NCBI RefSeq assembly: GCF_027580225.2
Contig: NC_073356.2
Location: 17,265,501 to 17,329,500, forward strand
Origin: Misgurnus anguillicaudatus
Lineage: Eukaryota; Chordata; Actinopteri; Cypriniformes; Cobitidae
DNA: 64,000 bases
Direction of reading: 5' to 3'
This document shows, piece by piece, positions 1 through 10,554 of the stretch (the stretch's first letter is position 1; every line of letters starts with the position of its first letter). Below the pieces are notes generated by a model that saw only the letters and a program-made list of their open reading frames with translations, made no database searches and was not told where the DNA came from. A program made the translations under genes and the position numbers.

Positions 1-122
1 TGCATATGTGTGGGGCGGGTCTTTTAAAAGAAGGTCCAGATTCTGTTGGGGTAGGGGCATGTTTGTTAAGGTGATTTCAAATATCAACATTGGCTTTCAA
101 ACATTGTGCACTCCGCCTTTTA
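1..122 (-). mobile_element. Partial MITE, second copy of the 40273-40515 element
   Basis: The first ~122 bases are the reverse complement of one end of the complete element at 40273-40515. Both share the stretch around TCAAATATCAACATTGGCTT and the terminal CTCCGCCTTTTAA. The window edge cuts off the rest. Confidence 0.85.
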
Positions 123-616
123 AGCACTTTAATTTATTAATATGCACAACAGGTTTCATGCTGTAATCTAGCCCAACATTAAAGTAAATATCTGTTTTAT
201 GTAGATTTCTACACCTGAAGCATTTACCATTAGGCTACTAACAAATAATATATCATTTCTGGGTTGAGCCTTTTTGCTATGGTAACAACCTGTGTGTGTG
301 TTCACGTGTGTATGTGTGTGCATGCGTGCTGTGCATAAGGAAGAGTGACACCCCAGTCAGACCAGTTGCTTCATTGCAATTTGGTACGGCAGAAATACAT
401 ACATTCATTTTTTATAGAACGCTGCATTTGTCTTGCATCACTTGCATTGCGGTGCATTTTAGGTGAAGCATCCGTTCGAAAAATCACAACATCACGTCCC
501 GCTGTATACAGTGAATGCATGCTGAAATTATTGTTGCGTGGCTACATAAAAGTTTAAGCATATGTGATCCATTGCCGTGATTGGTCTGAATCGCGTGAGA
601 GAGATAAGGGTGCATG

Positions 617-641
617 TATATGTGTGTGTGTGTGTGTGTGT
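617..641. repeat. (TG)n microsatellite
   Basis: An uninterrupted run of TG dinucleotides. A looser TG-rich tract is also present at about 288-325. Apart from these, 123-1130 shows no recognisable feature. Confidence 0.9.
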
Positions 642-1129
642 GAAGGGGTTCTTTTTTAGGCTATACTCTCTTGCAATACATTTACTACTTAAAAACATCA
701 AAGCTAAACATCATATCTAGTCAAACCGCATAACGACATCGCTACAAATACAGTATGGGATTAAAATCAGCAACATCAAAGTATAGGCTTAGGCTTGGTT
801 ACCTTGTTTCAGTGACGCTTGCTGAAACAGCAGTCAATGTTTTCGGTTCAGATGATGAATGTAATGTAATGATAATAATGTAATGATTACAAACTTTAGA
901 CATTCTGGACATTCTCTCGTTTATGGACATCTCCTCCATCGTGGCAACTAAATTCAAAATGTATCAAGCGCCATGATGTGCTTCCTGAACATTGAACAAC
1001 GGTTCATGTGAATCAGATCTAGGCGCGGGTAGTGCACGTCATAGGAATTTAACGAGGCGTCGAGGCAGAATTTTTGCCTCAAGGAATTTTTTTAATTGAG
1101 TTAATTGAGTAACTTGATGAATCGTTTCA

Positions 1130-1362
1130 GCCCTAAAACCAATAAATGAAATTACATCCTAACCGAAACCCCAAATCTAACCTAAAGCGACAATGATTTA
1201 AAAATAGAAAAAAAGTGAGAAAACAATACATGAAAAAAAGTCTTGACACGAAAAAGACATGCTCAAGGAACAAAAAACCTAAATTTTGTGCCATAGACAC
1301 GAATAAATTAATCAAAATTTTTGTGACTATAACACACTTTTCTGTGAGATCATGTTGCCCCA
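1130..1362. mobile_element. Truncated relative of the 37103-37561 foldback MITE
   Basis: This stretch contains ACATCCTAACCGAAACC and ends in TGTGAGATCATGTTGC, matching the interior and right end of the complete element at 37103-37561 in the same order. The left terminal repeat is missing. Confidence 0.6.
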
Positions 1363-1733
1363 TATACAAACAGTTAAAATTTAAAATCACAGGCATTTTT
1401 CCTAAACCTCATTATAGACATTTTTCTATTGCAAACAAGCACATTAAGGGATTTTAGGAGTTTCTTTTTACTTGACCACAGTGTAAAATATGTCTGACAA
1501 AACAACACCTTTGAAACTGAACAGAATCTTCTGGCATGTGTAAATTTATGCTGATCTAAGCTTGCTTGTTTGCACATTTTTTTGGCTTATTTGTTCCACA
1601 ATATCTCACAATGTCCTTACAAAAAAGTGCTTGTACTTACGGGCTTGCTTGGATTTACTTGCATGGTTTTACGCACTACCAATGGTCTAAGAAATATTAT
1701 ACAGTAGGAAGGTTTATGAACGAAGTGTCTGTA
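1363..1733. other. Intronic sequence, nothing recognised
   Basis: AT-rich, with short ORFs on both strands that resemble no protein I know and lack codon structure. Confidence 0.5.
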
Positions 1734-2458
1734 AAGGGGACATAGCATGAAAATCTGACTTTTTCCGTGTTTAAGTGCTATGATTGGGTCCCCAGTGCTT
1801 TTATCAACCTAGAAAATGTGAAAAAGAACAACTCAATAACTTAGTTTTGGTAAACCATTCTCTGCAAGCATGTGAAAAATTGAAAGTTGGCTCCCCCTGT
1901 GATGTCAGAAGGGGATATACCACCCCTTAATCTGCACTATCCAACCATCACACTTCCATTTAGTGCAGAGATCAGCTCATTTGCATTTTAAAGGACAAAA
2001 GCAAAAATGTGCCGTTTTCAGAGCCGGCGCCAGACCATAACTAACAGGGGGGCACGTGGCTTCCAACGGGGGGCACGCAATTAGCAACAATAACTTGCAA
2101 AAACAAGGAATTAAAACAACAAATACAGTGCAAACACACACTCATACAACTGGTACAGACTGTCAGCTCATTTCCCGTATAAAGTGCAGAAGATCACAAA
2201 CTATGCGCAAAAGTGAAACTATTTTGAACTTTGACCGCGACGTAAAAGCAACCTGCGCTCGCGCTTTGCTCGACGCAATCACAAACCACCCTTGCGCGGC
2301 CTAGCCATTGAAATGAATGGGTTTCATAGCGCAGCGCACACCGCGTCCTAAAAGCCGCTTTACCATAATCACTTCGTAATTCTGTTAAGTAAGGGATAAT
2401 GTAGAGGCAGCCGGTAGTTATCGGGATATAAGCCCCGACAGTGTGATCAGGATCCCGC

Positions 2459-3053
2459 TTATTACACGGCTACTTGCCACATAAGAAAAAAAACTGGACA
2501 TGAATATGAATTTGAAACATTTTATTGGCATATTTGTTTTAAATTAACATTTTTATCCTTCCGCGAAACTTTGCACAGATGCATAAAATGATCGTAATAC
2601 CTTATTAAGATCCTCTGCTTCATACTTGTCTGTCTCCATTTTTTTCTCTTTTAGCCAGTCTTTGAGAAGTTTTAATGCCCATTCTGTATTTTTTTGTGTG
2701 TTGGCTTCGTAGCTGTCATGCTCTATTTTGTCAAGTTCAGTCTCAGTAAGCTCTCTGTGTCTTGTCGTTGTTCGTTCTTCTATCCACTGTTTAAATGTTT
2801 TGTTTTTTCCGTACATGTTAAAATTAATGTCAAAATTGTCCATTCTTAATTGTGGCTGTCCAGTGTTTGTCACAAGATGGCGCCAAACAGTAATCTTTAT
2901 TGGTCTTTATTGGCGCGGAGCGATTTTAAATCGTACAAGTAGTACCGGCTATGCGTTATTACGTTGGAGCGGTTATTATTTGAAAAGAACGCACCTGCAA
3001 ATGTCTCAACTGACCAATCAGAATCAAGCATTCCAGAGAGCCGTGTAATAACG
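2459..3053. mobile_element. TIR-bounded element carrying a DUF3504/Crypton-like fragment
   Basis: The left end TTATTACACGGCT and right end AGCCGTGTAATAA are a perfect 13 bp inverted repeat around a segment containing a 106-codon ORF on the minus strand. The segment just outside the left end (ATAAGCCCC..CAGTGTGAT, 2430-2450) recurs at 15680-15702, so the true boundary may lie further out. Superfamily is uncertain. Confidence 0.6.
2553..2873 (-). pseudogene. Crypton/DUF3504-like recombinase N-terminal fragment
   Basis: The 106-residue ORF contains [20 protein letters not shown] followed by [12 protein letters not shown] and [14 protein letters not shown]. This pattern (helix, W, L..F/L..WL, then L..FYA.V) resembles the N-terminal core-binding-like region of the DUF3504 family derived from Crypton tyrosine-recombinase transposons, which is also seen in vertebrate KCTD1, QRICH1 and ZMYM proteins. 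The ORF ends soon after FYASVQ, long before any catalytic domain, so it is a truncated relic. Recognition is by eye; a homology search would settle it. Confidence 0.6.
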
Positions 3054-3596
3054 GTCTATAGCCACACTTCACATATACGTAAATTAAAACAACGCTAACT
3101 TACCTTTAAAAAAGCTGAAGCCGGCGTGTACGAACATTAAACTTCCTTAAAACAGTGTCCTGTACATTTGAAAATTCCACCTCGACCTCTAATCTCCGAG
3201 TTTGAGCCAATCTGTGTTTACATGATGTCAGATGGAGCATGCGGTGCTAGTTTGTTCTAAATGTTCTAATATCCATATTTTACACGATCCATAAAATGCC
3301 GAGAAAAAACAAGTTGCTAGTATGAAGTCACAAATATGCTAAAGACGTAAAGGCGTCTTTATTTATGAGAAGCCGCAATACAACCAATCAGAGAAACTGG
3401 TCTATTTTAATTAAAAAAATATATATCAACTATATTTTCCTCATTTGATTACATGGCCCTGGCCGTTTTGGCAATTTTAACATGCTATAAGAAATGATCT
3501 ATATTGTATTTTGAGTTAAAACTCTACGTATGTGCTCTGAAGACACCAAAGATTTATTTGACATCTGAAAAAAGTCTTGTTAAATGTCCCCTTTAA

Positions 3597-5971
3597 TTGT
3601 CACACATGGACATGTCTTTCATTTTAACGTCAATCCATTGCTCATTTTTGCATAGTAAAGCAAGGCTTGTGTGTTCGGTATAGTCTTGTAATACATCTTT
3701 AGTGTGTTCATCCTTAAATGGACAATCTCATAGGCCATTGAGCACATGGTGGTATGTGGTGCTTGATGGATGAGGTGGCCTATAGAGAGAATGAAGGACA
3801 GTTTCTATCTAATGAAGTATTACTAGAAAGGCTGCTATCTACAGACCCCATACCACCTGGTGCTTGTGGTGCAGTTTGCCATTTATTAAACCAAAAAGCT
3901 CCTTCCGAGAATTCATTTATTTTTTTAAATAATGGTGCTATACTCAATCCTATAGAAGAAAGTTTTTGACTGATTGGTCTTTTATGAAACCAAATCTATG
4001 GCTTTGCTGTGAAAAACCTTACATTTCAAAGAGTGTACCTGGGTGAGGTATGGCTACAGAGGATAGGTGAGCTGAAAGCTCAATGGGGCGTCTTTATTTA
4101 GTAAGTTATACAGTTCAGTGGAGGGCAAAGAGCTCTATTAGGGTTAGTTCCTACAGGAACGTTCACTCATGTTAGCTCTCCTTGTGTTTTAAGAGGTATA
4201 AAATATTGTGATTTAATCCTGTCTGTGGGCAGCTCACATATTTCCACTCTCTAAATTCCACCTTCAGGTCGCCCACAGTTCCAACCAAGAGTAAAAATAA
4301 ACTTAGTTTACATGCATTTTCTACTTTTAGACAGTCCGCCTCGCATCTGAATCGGAGGCAGGCTTGGTGAATTTTGATGCTTATCCTGATCTTTCTTAAG
4401 ATACGTTCTGCCATTCAAATGCATCCTCTGCTCGTATTGATTCAGTGACTATAGATAAAGTGATGGCAGAATGCCTGTAGTTTCTTGGACTTCACCCCAA
4501 AAAAAAAAAACCCTACTGGTTTTTTCTTCACCATCACAAAGCTCTCAACACTCTACTTTCCACAACTAGAAGAGGGAAGTTCATTGCAAAAGCACCGAAC
4601 CATAAGCTAAACATATCGCCTGTCTCACAGTCTATAATTACACAAAATGGTAGGATGAATAATTGCAGAGACGCCGTATAGATGGGCTTCTGACAACGTT
4701 TAACAAAGTCCCGAGGAGGTTGGTTGGATGTAGCCCTTGTGTGAATAAAGTGTGTTAAATTGAGGAGTAAAGCTTTGAGGGGGTGTTTGAGGCTAAGGAT
4801 ATGTTACCCTTTGTTGCTGTCATAGATAAATTTATACCAACATTTTTGACTGGATTACATCCAAAATGTCGGTGCAGATATTCTAACATTATTGAATTAT
4901 TGAAAATGAATTTAATCATGTCTAAGTTGCGGTTCTGTTGGAAGATTAAGGACAATGGTTGTCTGTACCTGTATTTTAATAAAGTTGATATTTCATTATT
5001 GTATGTGCTGGATAATTTCAAACTAAATGAAAGGAGGATTGGGTTCATACTTCATGTTAATTCTTCTTCATGGTCTCGGTGTGCATTATTGACGCAGTTG
5101 GATGTTGTAATGGCTTGTTGTGTTTTCTTCATCACTCCCATCACTTTAGATTAAATTGAAAGTAATGGTTATTCGTTGAACAAGGCATCATAATGCATCC
5201 GACCCGTTGCGGAGATAGCGGTTATTGTTTGCTTCACATTCACTGTAGTCAAGGAAACAGATTCATGTATAAAAAGTTCTTCTTTTACCAGAGAAGCAAA
5301 TATAATAACTTTAATAGTTAAGAATAAGATGAAGTCGTCAAAGTGCTCAAATTTTAAAGGGATATTCTGGATTATAAAGTCATTAGGAAATTAAAATTCA
5401 AAAATACTTTTTACAAATGACTTAGTTGTGCGCTTAATTTTTTAAATAAAAAAATTAATGTACCTTCGTAATCGTTAATCAAAAGTGTGTAAAAATAATA
5501 AAAAAACATATTTTAGGTGGGACTAGAAGAGTTTTGGTGCTACGTTCAAAACATAATACAAATTTTTTGTATGTGTTTACGAACATAGCGAAAGAATGAC
5601 GTCAAAAAACGTTTTATGGCCGAACTGCATGCCGCAAATTATATAAATGAAGATTCAGTTACTTAGCAAGTACTAAAAAACGTGTTTTATGCTTTCTCTT
5701 TACCTTATCACAACAGCAAGTTTAGAATATTGATTTAGTTGAGCTGTCGGGTACTATTTGTAGGAAATGTCAATTTGTGTTTTTTTTTATTTCAACCCAC
5801 AAAACAAAATGTAAAGTTACTTGAAATTTTATGTACAAATAGAGATGGCGGTAGAGAGTTAAGAGATTGCAGCTTTAGGGACATATTCTTTTTAATTCAA
5901 TTAACATTTATGTGTATACCGCTTTTCACAGTTTATACAATAGCATAGCAGCTTTACAAAAGGACAAAATG
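3597..5971. other. Intronic sequence, nothing firm recognised
   Basis: Contains an A-run at about 4499-4511 and a 71-codon ORF at 3754-3969 without recognisable homology. No terminal repeats, RNA gene or coding exon could be supported. Confidence 0.5.
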
Positions 5972-6149
5972 CACTGAAAAAAATTCATTCAATTTACTCA
6001 ATTTTTTAAGGTAAGTGGTTGCAATCAATTTATTTAAGCTACATTTAAATAAAATAAAAAAACTTTTGTTTGAATGTAACTTAAATAAATTGATTGCAAC
6101 CACTTATCTTAAAAAAATTTAGTAAATTGAATAAAAAAAAAATTCAGTG
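5972..6149. mobile_element. CACTG-ended foldback MITE
   Basis: Two arms of about 65 bp are inverted copies (GGTAAGTGGTTGCAATCAAT against ATTGATTGCAACCACTTATC), with ends CACTGAAAAAAA and TTTTTCAGTG-type. The same dinucleotide TG flanks both sides. CACT ends resemble the CACTA/EnSpm superfamily. Confidence 0.8.
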
Positions 6150-6179
6150 TGTAAAGTACACATAAAACACACAAATTTA

Positions 6180-6310
6180 TATTATGAATTTCAAATTCAT
6201 AATATTTATTTTTTTAAAAGTAAAAATATAAAAAGAAAATACATGAAATAAACAAACTAATAAATAAAGTAATTTAAATATTTGTAATAATTACAAATAT
6301 TTTAAATCCT
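6180..6310. repeat. AT-rich palindromes
   Basis: Short perfect inverted repeats in AT-rich DNA: TATTATGAATTT/AAATTCATAATA at about 6180-6204 and TAAATATTTGTAA/TTACAAATATTTTA near 6275-6304. They can form cruciforms; no function is implied. Confidence 0.7.
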
Positions 6311-6617
6311 TATGCGAATGTAGAAAAGCTCATGCGGTTGGAGGGCTCTGTAGCTCCCCTTACTGCTTAAGTTAGGTCGATAGAAGACTGGTAAAAGACC
6401 AATTATTCAGCTGGCTGGGTGGCCAAACTTTTCTTACTCGAGGGCCACATCAGGTTTTCAAAAAAAAGGTGAAGGGCCCATACTATGAACGACAAATGTA
6501 GTTTTGTTTATTTAAATCAACACTCAGTTACTACTGTATACTATACTATAAACATACTGTACTTTAGACTTTCATCTACACCTTACTTTTATAAACAGTT
6601 TTCACTACTTTCATATT

Positions 6618-6788
6618 ACAAACAATTCCCGCACACTATCTGCTTGCTGAAAATGTTAATTATAGTTGCGTTGCAACGTTTCGATCAACTGATCCCCATC
6701 AGCCTGATGAATTTCAGTTGATCGAAACGTTGCAACGCAACTATAATTAAAATTTTCAGCAAGCAGATAGTGTGCGGGAATTGTTTGT
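6618..6788. repeat. Near-perfect 75 bp-arm hairpin
   Basis: Arm 6618-6692 and arm 6714-6788 are complementary over 75 bp with essentially one mismatch, around a 21 bp loop. The arms include GTTGCAACG, itself a palindromic core. The very low divergence between arms suggests a recent origin or ongoing conversion. The outer flanks are not a recognised transposon end. Confidence 0.9.
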
Positions 6789-7054
6789 TGTATGTTATGA
6801 GACTTTTTGTCGTCTTATCCTACGCACCTATCCATTTACTTCAGGTGTGCAACGCTAATTTGTTTCACTACTTTCATATAAAAAAAACAACCTCTAAAAA
6901 TCTTTACTCATATCACATACAGTTTTATATACAGTTCTGACAAAAACATTATAGTTTTACAGTCTGAGTAATATATTTAGCATAGTAAGATTGTGAGCCA
7001 TTTTTAACCATGTTTTTAGCAGATTAATTCCCAGCCGTACCACAGTTTTATATC

Positions 7055-7619
7055 GAGCCCCTAAGGTGACATTGGAGTAAAAATAATCTAAAGTTTACTT
7101 TCATGTGCTCACACGAAGACTTCATGTGCAGAATTTTTTTAAAAAAGTTTAGTTTTGTGTGTTTCGAGTTAAGCATGCGAAAGTTTCACGTGCGCACGCG
7201 ATAGTTGCATGTGCGCACGCGATAGTTTCACATGCGCACTCTAAACTAAACTCAGTTTCACGTGCGCACGCGATAGTTGCATGTGCGCACGCGATAGTTT
7301 CACATGTGCACTCTAAACTAAACTCGTTAGTTTCACGTGCGCACGCGATAGTTGCATCTGCGCACGCGATAGTTTCACATGTGCACTCTAAACTAAACTC
7401 GATAGTTTCATGTGCGCACGCGATAGTTTCACATGCGCACTCTAAACTAAACTCGATAGTTTCACATGCGCATGCGATAGTTGCATGTGCGCACGTAATA
7501 GTTTCATGTGCGCACGGGAAACTAAACTCGATAGTTTTACGTGCGCATGCGATAGTTTCACGTGCGCACGCGATACTTAACCTTTTTTTAATTTTTGCTC
7601 CATGTCCCCTTAGGGGCTC
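7055..7619. mobile_element. TIR-bounded element carrying a GTGCGCACGCG minisatellite
   Basis: Ends are GAGCCCCTAAGGTGACATTG and, reversed, GAGCCCCTAAGGGGACATG, an inverted repeat of about 28 bp. Between them (about 7180-7580) lies a tandem array of 21 bp modules of the type GTTTCACGTGCGCACGCGATA and GTTGCATGTGCGCACGCGATA plus a 30-33 bp module ending CTCTAAACTAAACTC, arranged as higher-order units of about 72-75 bp. Because periods are multiples of three, ORFs stay open on both strands (200 and 162 codons, rich in His-Ala or Cys-Ala-Thr-Ile); these are taken as artefacts. A shorter relative is at 14821-15043. Confidence 0.85.
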
Positions 7620-7949
7620 CTTAGTTTTACTACAAATAACATTATAAATACATTTAAAAATGGTAATACTGGCAAATAACACATAGTAATGGTTTGGTGT
7701 TGATGTTGGTGAAGTATTACGCTCCATTTGCGTCCATTTTGTTTTAAACATACTATTACACTATCTATTTTGTTATATCTCTTGCGTGCTCATTTTCCAG
7801 TCGAGTTTTTCAGTGCTAGCAACATCTTTTGGAGATAAATGAGTCATTCTGGACCAAAATCCTAAACTGTTTAATATAATTACAAACTGCTTCGCGGGCC
7901 GGATAAAAGTGCCTGCGGGCCAAATCTGGCCCTAGTTTGGCCACCTCTG

Positions 7950-8959
7950 AGCTAGCATAACAAACTGTGTTTAGAGGCCTAAACCATTTTCTTAAACATA
8001 TCAACATTTAATTTGCATTTGATTGTGGGTATCACGTAAACACTGGAGCAGCAGTGACCTGTTAACCTCACAGTCTCTTTGTGTAAAATAAATGAGATAG
8101 TCACATTTACCAGATCATTGCTTCGCAGATGTATGAATCAGAATTATACATGCTCCCCTGTGGCGGTTGGCTCTGGCGTCTACATAAATATTATTTATGT
8201 ACTCGGATACCGGACTCTTCTGCTCTGTTGACTATGCTTCACACAGGGGAGCTCTATTGATTTCTTCCTGTCCTTTATGCCTGCATTTTGAACTGTATGA
8301 ATTAGCATTTCTCCCCGTTCTCTGTTTTATCTGCACACACGGCTTTGAAGTGGAAATACCCCGAGGAGGAGAACCTCAGATAAACGCGACATCAATAAAC
8401 GGTCACGTTCTGTTTTATTACGTTAAGGCGCAAAGAAAACAATTACCTGATGACAAAGATCCAAGGGATGGCTGTGATAAACGTAATACGAGTTCATTCA
8501 GACCGGGTCGCAACGTTGACGCGCCATTCTTCCATTGAGGCCGGACGGTCGGGTCATTGTAATGGAGACAAACTTGGAAAATGGATTCTTTCTCTCCTAC
8601 TGGGGAGCTTCCCGTGATTAATAGAGCTTGATAAGATGCTGCGTGGATGGTCATTTTTCTGCTGCCCTTTCGAAAGAGATTGTTATGAGAGCAGAGGGAT
8701 CTAAACCCTTGTTTCTCTTTCTTTGATAGAGGGCAAATGTAAATGTCAGTTATGTCAGCCAGCGGAAAGGTCTTGAAGCTTGGGAGAAAGTGCTAAATGA
8801 GTTCTGACAGCAGAGGAATGCGTAAAAATCTGTCAAAACAACGGGAAACGCAAAAACATGAGGATATCATATGCATGCCAAAATGTTTTCTCAGGTTAAA
8901 TTCTTAGGGGGGGATGTATACACTAAAAAAGAGACGAAAAAAGAGACAAACGCAACCTG
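7950..8959. other. Intronic sequence, apparently unique
   Basis: More balanced composition than the surrounding repeats, no terminal repeats recognised. A 113-codon ORF at 8197-8538 has no recognisable domains. The stretch 8190-8720 could hold conserved non-coding sequence, but this cannot be judged from one genome. Confidence 0.4.
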
Positions 8960-9215
8960 TTGGGTTTAAAGATGCATTGTGTAACTTTTAAAAGGATCTC
9001 TTGACAGAAATGCAATATAATATACATAACTATTATCAGTGGTGTATAAAAACCTCACATAATGAACTCTATTGTTTTTATTATCTTAGAATGAAACGTT
9101 TTTTTCTACATTCGCCGCGGGGCCCCTTAAATGGAAGTCGACGCCATGTTTCTACAGTAGCCCTAAATAGACAAACTGTGCTACAGAGCCTGTTTCGTCC
9201 CTATGTTGTCTCAGA
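8960..9215. mobile_element. Fragment of an AAAGATGCATTGTGTAAC-type repeat
   Basis: Starts TTTAAAGATGCATTGTGTAA and contains the segments TGACAGAAATGCAATATAAT and CCATGTTTCTACAGTAGCCC that I associate with a common cyprinid DNA-transposon repeat. It is interrupted at 9216 by a hAT end. Confidence 0.6.
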
Positions 9216-10036
9216 CAGGGTTGGGGAGTAACGGATTACATGTAACGGGATTATGTAATCAGGATACAAAAACTAGTAGCTGTAATCTCTTACAGTTACA
9301 TAAAAAAACATCTGATTACAGTTACATGTTGTAAAAAAGGGATTACTTTCAGGATTACAATGTTTTCACACAAAAAAACAGTATTTTAATATATATATTT
9401 ATATATACCTGCTGGTGCATGCGCAACTAACACACTTCATTCTCTACAGACACAGACTGAATCGCAGCTAGTTGAGGCAATGGGTACGGGGAAAATCATG
9501 TTAGCTAAAATGTTGTGTTTGTTCGTGCTTTAAAATTCTGTGGTTGGTATGATTGAATCCAAAAGTAGACCAGACTGTAGGTCTTATACATAATGCATAC
9601 ATATATTTTGAAATATAAAAATGTAAATGATGATGAAATATACAGTTCTTAACAAACGTGCGTGTTCATAGACACCGAATTCTTTCTCTGCCAGTGGGTG
9701 CTTGTTACACCGTCAAGCAATGCTTAGGCAACGAAAGACGCTCTGATGCGCCCATGGGCTTTGAAGAGGAGGAAAGCGGCACAGTCACATTTTCTGCATG
9801 GTTTTAGATGTGACATGTGAAGTAAATGTAAAGCAACTGTGCGTATGTGGGTGGTCGAGCCGAGCCCTGGAGCACCCACGGGATACGCGCAAATCTGCGT
9901 GTTTATTGTAGCACTTCCATTCGTAAAACAAAAAGTGAGAAACCTTTTGGGGGTTATAATGTTTCCAGCCGCGCTGAAAACGCGTTCTGATGGTATACTG
10001 GTAGCACAGATTGATACTTTTTCGCAACTTTGAGTG
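9216..10036 (-). mobile_element. 5'-truncated hAT element
   Basis: The terminal sequence CAGGGTTGGGGAGTAACGG at 9216, followed by repeated GGATTACA/GTTACAT motifs, is a hAT end of a common fish type. The transposase tail (9724-10041) lies on the minus strand pointing toward this end, so 9216 is the 3' terminus. The upstream coding part is missing, and the other flank meets a different hAT at 10045. Confidence 0.75.
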
Positions 10037-10041
10037 ACCAA
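9724..10041 (-). pseudogene. hAT transposase C-terminal dimerisation fragment
   Basis: The ORF contains ATSIPSERVFSAAGNIITPK, the hallmark of the hAT C-terminal dimerisation domain (canonical form ATSVPSERVFS.AG). The motif occupies about 9943-10014 on the minus strand. The preceding residues continue the expected AKKY.. sequence only in another frame, so there is a frameshift just before the motif, and after TPKR the frame drifts into unrelated residues. No DDE catalytic region or BED finger is present. It is a dead transposase remnant. Confidence 0.9.
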
Positions 10042-10044
10042 GAG

Positions 10045-10541
10045 TAGGGATCGACAGATATGGATTTTTCAGTGCCGATGCCGATACCGTTTTTTGTTTC
10101 ATCAGCTTTAGCCAATGACCGATACAGGTTGCCGATTTTCTTGAGCCGATATTTGGAGCCGATACTGCTTTTGCTAACTCAATTTACATCATAAAAATTA
10201 TGTAAAAAAATGGCATGTTGTTAAAAAGAGAAGTTATTAGTTTGGACAGTTCTTTTTTATTTTTTATTTATTTTAGTCTAGGACTTGTCTAATTTCTGTC
10301 CGGGAAACTGCCCCATAGAGATGAGAAATAAAAACCCGCTTTGTTCGGCTATGATCAGCTGTTAGGCCGAGCTTTCGATGTTGTCATGGAAAGGTTGGTT
10401 GTTTTTAGTCACATGACCTGCCATCGCTTGCGGCTTCCAGCACTCTGTCTGTAAATAATGCCGGAAAAAATTGGCGAACACGGAAGACATGTATCGGCCG
10501 ATGCCGATACACATAAAACTCGCAAATATCGTCTATCACTA
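10045..10541. mobile_element. hAT-like non-autonomous element (TAGGGATCGACAGATAT ends)
   Basis: Ends TAGGGATCGACAGATAT and, reversed, TAGTGATAGACGATAT are flanked by a perfect 8 bp duplication ACCAAGAG (10037-10044 and 10542-10549). The subterminal regions contain repeated CCGATGCCGATAC-type motifs. The interior has no coding sequence. Confidence 0.9.
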
Positions 10542-10554
10542 ACCAAGAGAGAAC

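Larger units (their letters stand above)
2019..3461. mobile_element. hAT-like element nested in the 1734-3596 transposon
   Basis: Its ends are CAGAGCCGGCGCC and ATGGCCCTG, and it is flanked on both sides by the same 8 bp, GCCGTTTT (2011-2018 and 3462-3469). An 8 bp duplication and CAG-type ends fit the hAT superfamily. The interior contains a further repeat with TTATTACACGGCT inverted ends (about 2459-3053) that carries a Crypton-like coding fragment. Confidence 0.8.
1734..3596. mobile_element. AAAGGGGACAT-ended DNA transposon, split by a later insertion
   Basis: The left end begins AAAGGGGACATAGCATGAAA and the right end finishes AAATGTCCCCTTTA, giving a clear inverted terminal repeat. The left half (1734-2018) and right half (3462-3596) are halves of a MITE type that is abundant in zebrafish-like genomes. 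They are separated by a 1443 bp element inserted with the 8 bp duplication GCCGTTTT. A reverse-orientation relative of the left half lies at about 42050-42300. Confidence 0.85.
6415..7949. mobile_element. hAT-like element with GGTGGCCAAACT ends
   Basis: The left end reads CTGGGTGGCCAAACTTTTC and the right end, reversed, CAGAGGTGGCCAAACTAG, with related GGGCC-rich sequence just inside both. The form and position fit a non-autonomous hAT, but no clean 8 bp duplication was found. It contains a long hairpin (6618-6788) and a TIR-bounded minisatellite (7055-7619), both apparently later or captured pieces. Confidence 0.65.

Noticed and set aside
3754..3969. 71-codon plus-strand ORF with plausible amino-acid composition
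   Set aside because: Looks protein-like (LSNEVLLERLLSTDPIPPG) but I cannot place it in any family and it lacks exon borders. Kept as unexplained rather than called.
7180..7580. Regular 21 bp repeats considered as a CRISPR-like array
   Set aside because: The repeats are contiguous without unique spacers, in a vertebrate intron; it is a minisatellite.
8197..8538. Possible exon with 113 codons
   Set aside because: No homology recognised; reading frame overlaps another on the opposite strand; no convincing acceptor and donor pair.
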